Shown: positions 1 through 10,590 of the stretch, in pieces | Position numbering within the stretch: position 1 is the stretch's first letter | Layout of the letters: every line of letters starts with the position of its first letter | NCBI GenBank assembly: GCA_039583875.1 | Contig: CM077166.1 | Location: 79,854,564 to 79,918,563, forward strand | Source: Platanthera guangdongensis | Taxonomy: Eukaryota > Streptophyta > Magnoliopsida > Asparagales > Orchidaceae | Length of the DNA stretch: 64,000 nt | Direction of reading: 5' to 3' | Program-made: the position numbers and the translations under genes | Notes under the pieces: model-generated | The model's input: the letters and a program-made list of their open reading frames with translations, nothing else | What the model was told of the DNA's origin: nothing | Database searches by the model: none

Positions 1-80
1 TTCAGGATGAAGTGAGCCACTTTGGTTAAGCTATCCACGATCACCCAAATCGTATCATTTCCCTGTTGCGATCGAGGTAA
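1..80 (-). pseudogene. Integrase fragment of Tk1
   Basis: About 80 bases match the start of the integrase core coding region of Tk2 (8160-8238), followed at once by sequence matching 9300. Only the part around the first catalytic Asp region remains; the rest lies outside the window or is deleted. It cannot encode an enzyme. Confidence 0.6.
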
Positions 81-87
81 ATAATGG

Positions 88-840
88 ACAAGGAAACTCC
101 GGACTTCCGGCACGGTTCTCAAAATCAGCCAATCCCTGATGACTTCACCTTTTGTCGGATCCACCGCCACCCCATCACCACTAATTACATGGCTCAAAAT
201 TGCCACCTTCACTAAGCATAACTCGCATTTTGAGAGCTTTGCATAAAGCTGGTTCTCTCTCAACACTTGCAAGACTACTCTCAAGTAAGTCTCATGTTCC
301 ATCTCCGATTTGGAGTATACCAAAATATCGTCAATAAAGACTACTACAAAGGAGTCTAAGTATTCCCTAAATACTTGATTCATCAATTCCATGAATACTA
401 ATGGCGTGTTTGTCAGCCCGAACAACATCATCGAGAATTCGAAGTAACCATACCTCGTACCAAACGTTATCTTGAGTATGTCCTAATCTCGAATCCGCAA
501 CTAATAGTACCCTGACTTCATGTCCAACTTATAGTACACCACTAACCCCACCAACTAGTGGAACAGGTCATCTATCCGTGGAATCAGATACTTATTCTTG
601 ATGGTCAGTTTATTCAACTCTCGCTAGTCTATGCATAACAGCATACTACCATCTTTCTTCTTCACAAATAGCACTGGAACGCTCCATGGCGAAGAACTGG
701 GTCTAATGTACCCCTGCTCCAACAGTTCCTGCAACTGCAGCTTGAGTTAGGCCAACTCCTTTGGTGCCATCCTAAAAGGAGGACGTGAAATCGGTCTAGC
801 CTCTATCACTAACTCAATCGAGAAATCAATCTCCCTTCGA
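88..840 (-). pseudogene. Reverse transcriptase domain of Tk1 (broken)
   Basis: Translation of the minus strand gives Ty3/gypsy RT, which copies element RNA to DNA in the virus-like particle. The catalytic motif FIDD (context [11 protein letters not shown]) is at about 317-354, and the strand-matched DNA is roughly 85-90% like Tk2 RT at 9300-10010. There is an in-frame stop near 490, where Tk2 reads through, and no long open frame survives. The 3' part (connection and RNase H) is deleted at about position 80. Confidence 0.8.
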
Positions 841-849
841 GGAGGTGCT

Positions 850-1395
850 CTAGGATGCTCCTAAGGAAACACATCCTCGAATTCCGCCACTACCGTCACC
901 TCTCCATGTGATAACTTAGAAAGGCAAACATCCAATAATGCTACAAGAGCTGCTCCTTCTTGGTTAACTGCCCACACCAACTGCATGACCGAAATTAGGG
1001 AACTGGAAACTCCACTAATGCACTCAAACTTAACTACTGCCTGCCCTTTGCCTCTCAGGGTCCCTACCTTAGATAGACAGTCAATATTGGCATGCTGCTC
1101 TGCAAGACAGTCCATTCCTAATATCACATAGAACTCAACCAGCGGTTGAACCGCTGCTACCAACATGAAGTCAACTCCACGAAGATTCCAACAAATGTGC
1201 CCCTTCGCCCCGGTAGTCATGGAAGACCCATTGGGCATGCGCACCTTCAGCTCTGCATCTGTGAGAAGGACCCAACTCCAATTCTCTGGAAAAAGCTTTC
1301 CGCAAGAAAGGAGTGTGACGCTCCCGTATCAAACAACACCCTAGTGGCGTTCCAGAAACTAGCAAAAAGCCTAAAACATAGGCGACATACATAAA
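850..1395 (-). pseudogene. Retroviral-type aspartic protease region of Tk1
   Basis: The protease active site DTGASHSF is encoded on the minus strand, with the DTGAS codons at 1316-1330. Downstream, a 127-codon open stretch (861-1244) contains the family motif VILGMD. The protease would cleave the gag-pol polyprotein. The two parts lie in different frames, so it is a pseudogene, but unlike Tk2 it keeps the catalytic Asp motif. Confidence 0.75.
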
Positions 1396-1399
1396 CAGT

Positions 1400-1678
1400 G
1401 TCGAATGTATAAAGCAAACAAATGAACTAAAACTTTCTGATACCTGTCACCATATCGGGTTGGCGGATCGCTTCCTGCTACACAAGTTTATAAGCCCTTG
1501 GCTACACTATTGGAAACATGAAGCGCTTGACTCCGTAATTTTTCCCTTCTCCACCGCGGTGGGCCCGGAGCGCACCGACTGCTCTTGCCTTGTCTCCTGC
1601 TCAACGCCACCTTCAGTACAAAAACGAGCTATGTGGCCCAGCTTGCCAGACTAGTAGCACGATGGTGGTCGCTTGAAA

Positions 1679-1719
<41 letters not shown>

Positions 1720-2306
1720 ACTCCCGATGTCATACTGCTCTTCTCCCAATTCTTATAAGGGTAGGGCTTCTTTTTCCACCGACTTCATTCAGATTTTCCT
1801 TGCAATTGAGAAAGCTTTCCTTCTCCATGTTTTGCTGCAAAACCCTTTCGTTGTTGGGTTTGCTCCATATCGCTCTCCAACAGCCTATCGAACTCGACCA
1901 ACTCGTTGAAGCCCACTTTCTTCATAGCTATGAGGGGTTGTCTCAGATTCTCCCTCAATCCTTGGTATAAGAGGTTGTCACTCTCCTCATCGTCTGTCAT
2001 GGTCATTCCAACATATCGACCCAAACGAGTGAACTCCTGGACAAACTCATCCAATGTCTTATCCCGCTACACCAAGTGAAGAAATTGCCTCTAAAGGGCT
2101 AGCCTTATCGACGCGGGAATATGCTTCTTCAAGAAAACATTCCCGAACTCTTCTATGGATGGGGTGCATCCAGGAAACTGGCGACCGATAAGACTTACCA
2201 CCACAGCTTAGCGTCACCTTCCAACAAGTAACTTGCGAACTCTGACTGCTTCTCTACTGGCATCTCGGCTGACCTTAGCAGTTCTTGAATCCTTGCCCAC
2301 CAATCT
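1400..2306 (-). pseudogene. Gag (capsid) region of Tk1
   Basis: Minus-strand translation of 1785-2054 gives the C-terminal part of a chromovirus gag (EFTRLGRYVGM, LRENLRQPLIAMK), the structural protein that packages element RNA. The same block occurs in Tk2 at 11045-11239. The zinc-knuckle region expected between 1500 and 1750 is damaged and holds a 38-base poly-C tract. The N-terminal gag sequence ends abruptly at about 2306, at a junction with unrelated LARD sequence that shares a few bases (TCATGTGCAT). Confidence 0.75.
1682..1719. repeat. Poly-C homopolymer, 38 bases
   Basis: An uninterrupted run of C from 1682 to 1719 inside the gag zinc-knuckle region of Tk1. The homologous Tk2 stretch (10870-10930) has ordinary sequence there. 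It could be a real G/C-tract expansion that would form a G-quadruplex on the minus strand, or a sequencing or assembly artefact. Confidence 0.9.
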
Positions 2307-3694
2307 CATGTGCATACTAGAAGCTTTCATTGTTTTATTTTGCTTAGTTCATTGCATTACACACCACTGCACCCACATGAGCGCGTGCTTAGTTTTTTGC
2401 GTGCTGCGAGTTAAACTCATTTCTTCGTTAGATTTGGGAAAATTATGGTGCTGACATAGGATTGTGAGACGGAGTAAAATGTTGGCCTTGTTGTGTTTCT
2501 AGTCAACTGCTCTCGTCTCGTGTAGAAATTCGAGTAGATTTAATTTTTCTGTATGCTTATAGTTTTATATCTTTCTATTTGTGTAAAGACTTTTTATTCT
2601 ACTCAAAAGTTGGTGAATCCGGTGTGAATCCGACGGTAGCTTAGGGATGTGTGTAGACGGCCGTTAGTTTTGTATTGCTCGAGTCTGGAGGATGGATAGT
2701 CTTTCTCGTTGGCTAAGAACTTGCCCCAAGCTATTCTTGAAGCATGGGTATAGGTTAGTCATGCATGAGTGTGATGTTGGCCATCATTTTGGCCCGGTTG
2801 AGCTTTGTACCGTTCCTAACGTCTTGTCCTCGCTAGCCCCGTTGTGCCTACCCTTATTTTGATTCAGCTCCACCTTTAGTTCACCGAAGCCTCATAGCCA
2901 ATCCTAGTCGCACACCCAAGTTGAGCTTTAGTGTTGACATTTTAATGTTGGGATGTGATGTGGTGATCTTACATGTGATTATATGGATGTGCTCCAATGT
3001 TATATTTGTTGAATTGTGAAAATAAAATGAAGAAAAAGAAAAAGAAAAAAATATTTGTAAAGAAAAAGAAAAATAAAAAGAAAAGTGAAAAGTAAAAGTA
3101 AAATTGAAAATCATATTTGAGATGTGCTTATTTTTGGAGTAGGCGGTGCACACACCCATATGTTAAAAGTTTAGTTTGGGGGTGTGGTGTACCCGCATAT
3201 ATTTTGGTTAGCTGATGGACTTCCTTCATACTAGCTCCTTTGGGTTAGGTGCATAGCCTTCTTGTTTATCCTTGTTTACCTCACCGAAACTCAAGCCCCA
3301 TCTCTTCCCCTAAAGTCCTACTGATTCGTGTGTGAACCAAACCAGTGCCGTGGAGAGAATGCGAAAGGGCAAGCATATGGTCACCGACATTGGTGGATTC
3401 CTTTGGAAGTTATCCGGAGCCCCGATCTTTGGCAATGCTCTCCTAGTGATTAGTCTACTTTCTCCCTACGCATGACCGGATGATTCACCGTGATTCTATT
3501 TTTGAGTAATAATACAATTTTGATACGCATTGTGAAAAGTATAAACTATTTTGTATACTTAGAAATTTCTTCTATTATATTTTTACGTGCGCGAGCATGC
3601 GACTTCGCATGATACTTCGTATCGCAATTTCTTTGTTAACTAGTATTTTTCCCTATCTGCTTAGATTTTGTTTGCTCGGGACGCGCAAACAGTT

Positions 3695-3707
3695 AAGTCT
3701 GGGGGTG
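3695..3707 (+). other. Polypurine tract (PPT) of LARD copy 1
   Basis: The purine-rich string AAGTCTGGGGGTG immediately precedes the LTR start TGATGAG. It would prime plus-strand DNA synthesis. A second PPT-like string (AGTTTGGGGGTG) lies about 525 bp upstream at about 3172. Confidence 0.75.
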
Positions 3708-5283
3708 TGATGAGTCCACTTTATATACCTTTTTTCGGACTCATCTGGGCTAGTTTTCACGGTTGCACTTCACTTTTAGTTCATTATCATATATATTTCA
3801 TCCTGTCTTTATTTCCATAGGAAGTGCACATTTATATCTGTGGTTGTGTATTTTGTTGTTTTTATAGTTTGTACTCCCTTTTGTGATTGTCTGGAATGTC
3901 TGCACAGATTAGTGGTTGGTTTTTCCTTTCGGTACAGGGGTCGTGTGCGTATTCCGGGGTGGTTGTGAAACAGGAATACTACGCACGATCATGGGATCTA
4001 ATGCGCACGACCACTGGTCGTGCTCCCCCGATCGTGCGCACTACTCTACATTTTCTAGAATCAGCCTGGGGTAAGCGCACGACCACTGGACATATTGCGC
4101 ACGACCAGTGGTCGTGCACCATTGATCGTGTGCATTGATTCCTCATTTCTGGAGTCCTGTCTGGGTAATCGCACGATCATTGGACTTAGTGCGCACGACC
4201 ACTGGTCGTGCGCCACTACTCGTGCGCAGTATCCCAGTTCTTCTTCCTGATATTCCATGCCAGTGCGCACGAGCATAGGACATAGTGCGCATGACCACTA
4301 GTCGTGCGCCTGTGATCGTGCGTATTGTTCATTTCTGCTTTTGTATAAATAGTGCAGGTCTCGCCCTAATCAAAGAGATCCGCAGATCGCCCATTTCCTC
4401 CGCCGTTTTCCGCCTTCTCCGCTGTTCCCCTTCATCTTCCACCCTAGGGAGGTGCTCCGGGCAAGCTTTCACCGCCAAATCCATGCCGGAGCTTCCTCTC
4501 GGCCTTCTCCTTCATTCGTGAGCTTCAAGTAGAGTTTTGACGCCATAGCCATCAAGCAAAGGAAAGCTAGCCAACTTCGTCCGCTATCGTGAGACGAAGA
4601 AGACGGGCCATTGGAAGGTGGTGACAGCCCTTCTCTACCCCGGAAGCAGTTGAGGACCGAGCTTGGATGCGGAATGACAACCCGACGATTCCAACCGTGA
4701 ATCCTCCGCAAGACTTCGGATACGGTCGATTTCTTGACTTGTACTTGCTTTCTTGTTGAATATTGGTGTTTAAACCTATTTATATTGATGAAGTATGCTT
4801 AGTGTGTAAACGTTGTGTACATTTATGTCTATGTGATTGTATGTTTTCGTTATATTTACTTGAGTTGCGCCACATATTCCATCCACCATCCATCCACCCT
4901 TGCCGCACTAGCAATTGCTAGTGGCGTGCGTAGCGAAGAGGTGCTTTCGACCCTCATTCCGCCGTTCTAACCACCTCATCCGCTAGCCTTCTCGTCCATC
5001 CGCCTAGTGATTCGGTGCATAGCGGCCCGACTAGTCTTCCATCCCGCCTGACGAAGCATCGCATAGCGGCGTTGCATAGGAGTAGTTGTTAGTGTTTTAT
5101 TTGCTGTTTCAGAAACACTCCAAACCCCCCCCCCCTTAGTTAGCTCCGACCTGAGTACTTCAATCTCAAGTCCTCCTCGAAATTAACTCCACCTTACTGT
5201 GTTCCTTGTGAGATCGATACTTGGGAAAACCCCCATTTTATATTACTTGTGCGACTGGTTCACTGTCGTGATCTATAGCATCA
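3708..5283 (+). repeat. 3' LTR of LARD copy 1
   Basis: The 1576-bp LTR is bounded by perfect 5-bp inverted ends TGATG...CATCA and preceded by a PPT. It holds a palindrome array (3981-4324), a TATA box (4343-4352) and a C-rich tract near 5125. No second LTR is present in the window, so no target-site duplication can be tested. Confidence 0.8.
3981..4352 (+). promoter_or_regulatory. Palindrome array and TATA box of the LARD LTR
   Basis: Several copies of a perfect or near-perfect palindrome of the type GCACGACCACTGGTCGTGC (with variants GATCGTGCGC) lie between 3981 and 4324. The string GTATAAATAG follows at 4343-4352, 19 bp after the last copy. The layout is that of an LTR U3 enhancer plus core promoter; enhancer function is inferred. 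Confidence 0.65.
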
Positions 5284-6959
5284 GCGTGTAAGGTGAGACA
5301 CGGGCGTGTCTTTGCCCGTGTTTCTTTTCGTCGTTCGGCAATCGTGCCTGGATCGAGGCACATGGCCGGGGACACGGCTGTGTGCCAAGCCGTGTTCGGC
5401 CCAGGTCTGGGGAATTTTGTGCAAATCTGAGCCGTTCGTTTTCTTTAAATAAGATCCAATGGCCCAGATGGTTTCCTGCTCTGTTAAGGCCGGGAATAGA
5501 GGAGTTAATCCTTCATTTCTCTCCAACCATTCTCTCTCTCAAGGAGTTGGAAAGAGGAGGAAGAAGGAAGGGATTCCGGCCGCCGGCGGAGCATCGGAGC
5601 ACCGTTTTGAGATCTGAGAGCGGATCCGTAGAGGAAAGGTCGTTGCGAAGACTTCCATCCGTGTAGTTTTTCCATGGCGCCAAAGCGGACTACAAGGGTA
5701 ACGATTCTCTACTTGAGCATGTGAAGCTCTTTCTTTATGCATAGGGAATCCCGCTCCCGCGAGTGTGCGGTGAGTGCGTGGTGTTCCTTGGGGTTGATGT
5801 GAATAGTCCCCCTTGTGTTGCATATAGAGTCCGGAATCGGAGTACGGGCATAGGCATTGTGTGTGAAGCCTACCCGGACGTGTATTGTCTGGATCGGTGA
5901 TGTTTCAGTTGATATGTTTTGCCGGATAAGACTCCGTGCTTTGGGATTTTGGGTTTCTACGCGGTAGATTACAGCAGGGATCCTTGGAGGTTAGCTATAA
6001 GGCGCACACGAAAAACTGAGCGGAATCGTTGTTCTGCTAACTTGGCGGTCTGGGAACCGACCTTGAACATAACTGAGTTATGTGATTGTTTGGAAAATGT
6101 TGGGATCCGAGAGAAGCTTGGCTCATGTGTACGTCTTAATGTGAACTACGCGGTTGAGCAACGGGCAAGTGGAATTGGACCTGGGCTATGTGGTTCGATG
6201 CGAGAGACCTGAAAAGGGGACTGGTCGTTGGCATAGTCGGGAGCCTTAGACTAGTCAGGGTCAGAAAGGCTAAAATACTCATGTTGTTGCCATCCTGGCG
6301 GTGGTGGTGAAGACGCTGAAGTGTCAGGATTCACCGTTAAAGTGCCCTGAGTGCACGGGTTTTTTGGCCGTGCGAGCTGACACATGTGGCGAAATATATA
6401 GTTGCACTTTATTGTTTAGCTGGGCTAATGAATTGCAGGGAAGGAGCACCGCCGTCCGACCTAGGGGCAGGGTCGTTATAATTTGGTCGGCTTTTGGCTC
6501 ACAGTTACTTTGTTTGCCACCGTACAATGGAATGTGCTTTCAGGTGCTGCGGAGCCGAGTACCAAATAGCGGGCTGGAGCCCATGTTACTGTGCTAGCCC
6601 TAGAAGGCCGTAAAGAATAGTTGTACTTTACTTTTGTCATGTATGGCCGGCCTGCGAGCCGATGTATGGAAACACTATTTATTAAGTGAACTATTGTAAG
6701 GACATAAGGCAATGTACCCTTTCAGTGTATTTTGGGTTTCATTCCAATAGTGTGATTGTGGACATTCATGTTTATTGGATTTAAGTTTTGGGTTCTTTCA
6801 ACTTTAAAAGCTTCCGCTAGAATGCTCTGTGTAGGACGAGTGGTCTTAATTGGATAGTTTGAATATTCTTATGTAACCCTTCCGACTGTCTGTGGTATAT
6901 GGCGTCGGGTTCCAGTTGGACCTTCTGCTATATGCCATGTGACGGATGAGGATGCTACA
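5284..6959 (+). repeat. 5'-truncated Tekay-type LTR, plus orientation
   Basis: This sequence aligns in the plus sense with the minus-strand 5' LTR of Tk2 (11993-14566): GACACGG...CGTGTC repeats at 5290-5400, then a TTTAAATAA box at about 5443, then a shared 5' untranslated stretch. It ends in GCTACA at 6959, matching an LTR terminus, but no primer-binding site follows, so it is a 3' or solo LTR. About 0.5 kb of its 5' end is missing where the LARD LTR abuts. Confidence 0.65.
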
Positions 6960-7142
6960 ATGCCCGTGTCCTAGGCCCTGTCCACTATCTTGACACTTCG
7001 TCGAGACCAATTCGTCGACCACCCGAGTACTTCGTCGAACCCGAGCATCACACGGCCAGGTCCCAGGCCGTGTGACACTCACCAAGACCCAAACTTGGCT
7101 CTGCACGTTGTTTGTCCCTCTTTCGAATTTTGGGGCGTTACA
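6960..7142 (-). repeat. 3' LTR remnant of Tk2
   Basis: The minus strand from 7142 begins TGTAACGCCCC and follows the start of the 5' LTR for about 183 bp. It stops at 6960, where an oppositely oriented Tekay LTR end begins. More than 90% of this LTR is lost. Confidence 0.8.
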
Positions 7143-7159
7143 ACTCTCGCCCCCTTAAA
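7143..7159 (-). other. Polypurine tract of Tk2
   Basis: The minus strand reads TTTAAGGGGGCGAGAGT immediately before the 3' LTR start TGTAAC. Confidence 0.8.
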
Positions 7160-7224
7160 AGACTTTCGCCTCGAACTTACAGAAAGCAAAAGGGGGGCAC
7201 ACAAAACTTAAATGATACCTGAAC

Positions 7225-8490
7225 AAAAAAACTCTAGATACTCCTCCAGTATGGTCTATTCTCGCTCCCAAGAGAGCTCCTCACGACCGCAGTAGTCCAA
7301 TCAGACTTTTACGAGTTTGACCTCTTTATTCTGTAATTGTTGAATTTCTGAATCCTCTATAGCAACTGGATGAACTCGCATCCTCAAGTCTTCCTCTATC
7401 AGCAACAATGTCGATTCGATCACCACACGAGCCTCAACCAAGGTTTTCCTCAAGACGGAGACATGGAAGACGTCGTATAATCCACTCAGCTCTGCGGACA
7501 ATGCCAACCGGTATGCTGCTTCTCCCACCTGTTTAGCAACCTCGAAAGGTCCCAAAAACCTTGGACTCAACTTCTTGAGTCAGCGATTCCGTGAAACGCC
7601 TTTGAACGACTTGATCTTTAAATAGACCCAATCGTCTACCGCGAACTCCAGCTTCCTGTGGCGAGCATTAAAATATTTTGCTTACCGATCTTGAGCCACC
7701 TTCATGCGCTATTGAATGGCCCGCACCAACTCACAAGCATCAGCTACCACTTCTTTTCCCAATAGTTTGGTGTCTCCCGCCTCTGTCCAAGAGATCGGTG
7801 TTCGACACCGCCAACCATACAAAGCTTCGTATTACGCCATTTTTATACTTGTTTGCTAACTGTTATTGTACGCGAACTCCACCTTGAAGAGGTGATCCTC
7901 CCATTTCTTGTCGAAGTCTAGATTACACATCCTCAGCATATCTTCCATAGTACGATTTGTTCTTTCGGTTTGTCCATCAGTTTGAGGATGGAAAGCCGTA
8001 CTGAACTTGAGCTTCGTGCCAAAACTCTTCTGAACCAATCTCCAGTCCTTGGACGTGAAATGTCCGTCACGATCGCGGACTACACTTTTGGAAATCGTAT
8101 GTAGTCGCACAATGTTGCGAACATACAACTCTACCAGCTTCTCAACGCTGTCCTCCTTTCAATTTGGGATGAAGTGAGCCACTTTGGTTAAGCGATCCAC
8201 AATCACCCAAATCACGTCGTTACCCTGCTGCGATCTAGGTTACCCAGGCACAAAATCCATGGAGATGTCATCGAATTTCCACTCGGGGATTGGAAGAGGC
8301 TTCAGCAACCCGCCCGGCTTCTGACACTCAGACTTAACCAAGGCACAAGTTTGGCATCGATTCACGCACAAATTAATGTCCGCTTTAGTCCAGGCCACCA
8401 AAAGGACTTCTTCATATCCAAGTACATATTTTTACTGCCTGGGTGAATGGAGTACTTTGTAAAGTGAGCCTCAAACATCAACTCCTCACG
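7225..8490 (-). pseudogene. Integrase with chromodomain-like tail, Tk2 (broken)
   Basis: Integrase inserts element cDNA into the genome. On the minus strand, the zinc-binding His pair (context EAHFTKYSIHPG) is at about 8450-8480 and a Cys pair (CQTC) follows near 8350. The first catalytic Asp (SMDFVPG) is near 8250, the second (VVRDRDGHFTS) near 8060 and the Glu (GQTERTNRTM) near 7970. The C-terminal block PRFLGPFEV...VFHVSVLRK (7470-7570) precedes a chromodomain remnant (EVKLVKV, then ELSWE after stops) at 7235-7330; in this clade it directs integration to heterochromatin. Stops and frameshifts divide it into at least three pieces. Confidence 0.8.
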
Positions 8491-8499
8491 GAGCTTGCC

Positions 8500-9125
8500 G
8501 AACTGTGGTACACAAATTCGTCCGTCCTTCCTCAGAATCCCATCAATTATGTCACAGGAGCTGCTCTCGCCCTTTTGAGCTTCCAATAGGTATGGTTGAA
8601 ACTTCACATCCAAACGGGTCGCTTCTTGAATACGATCGGACAATTCGTTCTGCATTTCAATCCAGTTCAACCGAGCCATGATAGACTCGCCCCTTGCTAC
8701 GCACTCCAAGCCGAGGGACTCCCACTCCAGCACCAACCTCTCATCATGAGCTTCGATCCAATTCCCTTGCCCCGAGTATTTTCTACTCAAGACATCTGCC
8801 ACCACATTGGCTTTGCCTGGCGTATACTGAATCTCCACCTCGTAGTCTCCAAGGAACTCAACCCACTTGCACTGCCGCATATTCAAGTCCTTCTGATCTA
8901 GGAGATACTTCAGGCTTTTGTGATCCGTGAAGATCTCCACCTTCGCACCATAAACATTATGCCGCCACAATTTCAACGCGAAAATTACCGCCGCCAACTC
9001 CAAGTCATGGACGGGGTAATTCCTCTCATGAGGCTTCAACTGCCTAGACCCAAAGTCTATCACACTACCATGTTGTACCAAAATGAACCCAAACCGCAAC
9101 CCGATATGTCACTGAAGATTTGAAA
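8500..9125 (-). pseudogene. RNase H domain of Tk2
   Basis: Open over most of 8362-9099 (245 codons). It shows the RNase H motifs FTDHKSLKYL and the C-terminal block VADVLSRK, following the RT connection domain. It would remove RNA from the RNA-DNA hybrid. The frame is joined at its C-terminal side to the zinc-binding part of integrase. The border with RT at about 9125 is frameshifted. Confidence 0.8.
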
Positions 9126-10010
9126 TCCTTAGGTCCCTTTCGGTAGACTTATTATTGGAGTCATCATCAGTCTTTCTTTCAGTGTTTGAAATGCCTCGCT
9201 GCACTCCTGAGTCCACAAAAACTTATGATCCTTACAAGTTAGTGATGTGAGGGGTAGAGCTATCCGCGAAAAGGTTTCCATGAATCTTTTATTGTACCTG
9301 GCTAGTCCAAGAAAACTTCGGACTTACACCACGGTTCTCAAAACTGGCCAGTCTTTGATGGCTTCCACTTTTGTTGGATCTACCGCCACCCCATCCCCAC
9401 TAATCACATGGCCCAAAAATGCTACCTTCTCGAGCTAGAACTCGCACTTTGAGAACATTGCATAAAGCTGGTTATCCCTCAACACTTGCAAGACTACTCT
9501 CAAGTGAGACTCATGCTCCACCTCCGAGTGGGAGTACACCAGAATGTCATCGATAAAGACAACTACAAAAGAGTCCAAGTATTTCCGAAATACCCGATTC
9601 ATCAAATCCATGAATACGGATGGTGCGTTCGTCAGCCCGAACGACATCACCGAGAACTCAAAATGACCATACCTCGTACCAAATGCTGTCTTGGGTATGT
9701 CCTCATTACAAATTCGTAATTGATAGTATCCTAACTTTAAGTCCAACTTTGAATACACCACTTCCCCCACTAGTTGTTCAAACATGTCGTCAATCCGAGG
9801 AATTAGATACTTATTCTTGACTGTCAATTTATTCAACTCTCGGTAGTCTATGCACAGCCACATACTACCGACTTTATTCTTCACGAACAACACAGGCGCG
9901 CTCCATGGTGAAGAACTGGGTCTGATATACCCCTGCTCCAATAGTTCCTGCAACTGTACCTTGAGTTCGGCCAACTCCTTTGGTGCCATTCTGAATGAAG
10001 GACGTGACAC
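9126..10010 (-). pseudogene. Reverse transcriptase of Tk2
   Basis: A 191-codon open stretch (9435-10010) holds RT motifs in order: [44 protein letters not shown], the SFGLTNAP block and catalytic [11 protein letters not shown]. The remaining palm/thumb region (9126-9434) is in other frames with stops. This is a Ty3/gypsy RT of usual length once the pieces are placed in order. It lies between protease (10023 on) and RNase H. Confidence 0.85.
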
Positions 10011-10022
10011 CGTCCTAGCCTC

Positions 10023-10590
10023 CTACACTAATTCAATCGAGAAATCGATCTCCCGTCGAGGAGGAGCTCCAAGAAGTTCATCCGAAAACACATCCTTTAA
10101 CTCTGCCACTATGGGCACTTCCCCAAGTGATAACTTGGAAATGCGAACCTCCAATAATGCTACAAGTGCTACTCCACCCTGGTTAACTGCCTGCATCAAC
10201 TGCATGGCCGAAATTAGGGAACACGCCACTCCATTAAGTCCCTCAAACATAACTTTTGTCTGCCCTTTGCTTCTTAGGGTCACCACCTTGGATAGGCAAT
10301 CAATACTGGCACGCTGCTCCGCTAGCCAATCCATTCCCAATATCACATAAAACTCGACCAGCGGTAGGACTGCTGCTATTAACACGAAGTCAACTCCGCC
10401 TTGCTCCGAACAAATACGCCCTTTCTCCCCGGTGGTCATGGATGACCCATTGGGCATGCGCACCTTCAACGCTGCACCCTCCGAGAACGACTAAACTCCA
10501 ATTCTTCGGATGAAGCTTTCCACAAGGAAAGAGTGTGACGCTCCATATTAAACAATACCCTAGCAGGGTATTCGGAAACTAACAGAAAGC
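10023..10590 (-). pseudogene. Aspartic protease of Tk2, active site lost
   Basis: Minus-strand translation of 10023-10469 gives the C-terminal half of the chromovirus protease (VILGMDWLAEQ, SIDCLSK). Upstream, at about 10545-10580, the active-site region reads VLFNMERHT where Tk1 keeps VLFDTGASH. The catalytic Asp and the Gly-Ala-Ser are therefore changed by substitutions and an indel. The protease could not process the polyprotein. Confidence 0.75.

Larger units (their letters stand above)
1..2306 (-). mobile_element. Degraded Tekay/Del-like chromovirus fragment (Tk1)
   Basis: Minus-strand Ty3/gypsy remains that run off the left edge. Reading the minus strand from 2306 to 1 gives gag, protease, reverse transcriptase and a scrap of integrase, the usual chromovirus order. 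The sequence matches the second copy at 8160-11480 almost throughout, but about 1.06 kb (equivalent to 8235-9300: RNase H and part of integrase) is missing near position 80. No LTR lies inside the window. Many stops and a poly-C tract make it non-functional. At 2306 it is cut by the internal region of another element. Confidence 0.85.
2306..5283 (+). mobile_element. Non-autonomous LTR element (LARD-like), 5'-truncated, copy 1
   Basis: The internal tail (2306-3707) contains no ORF with recognisable retroelement domains; it holds A/T-rich sequence including a stretch of GAAAAAGAAA type at 3020-3110. It is followed by a polypurine tract and a complete LTR. An inverted second copy of the internal region is at 29773-31150. 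The 5' end is missing and abuts Tk1. The right end abuts a Tekay LTR at 5284. I see no gag or pol, which fits a large retrotransposon derivative mobilised by another element's proteins. Confidence 0.75.
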
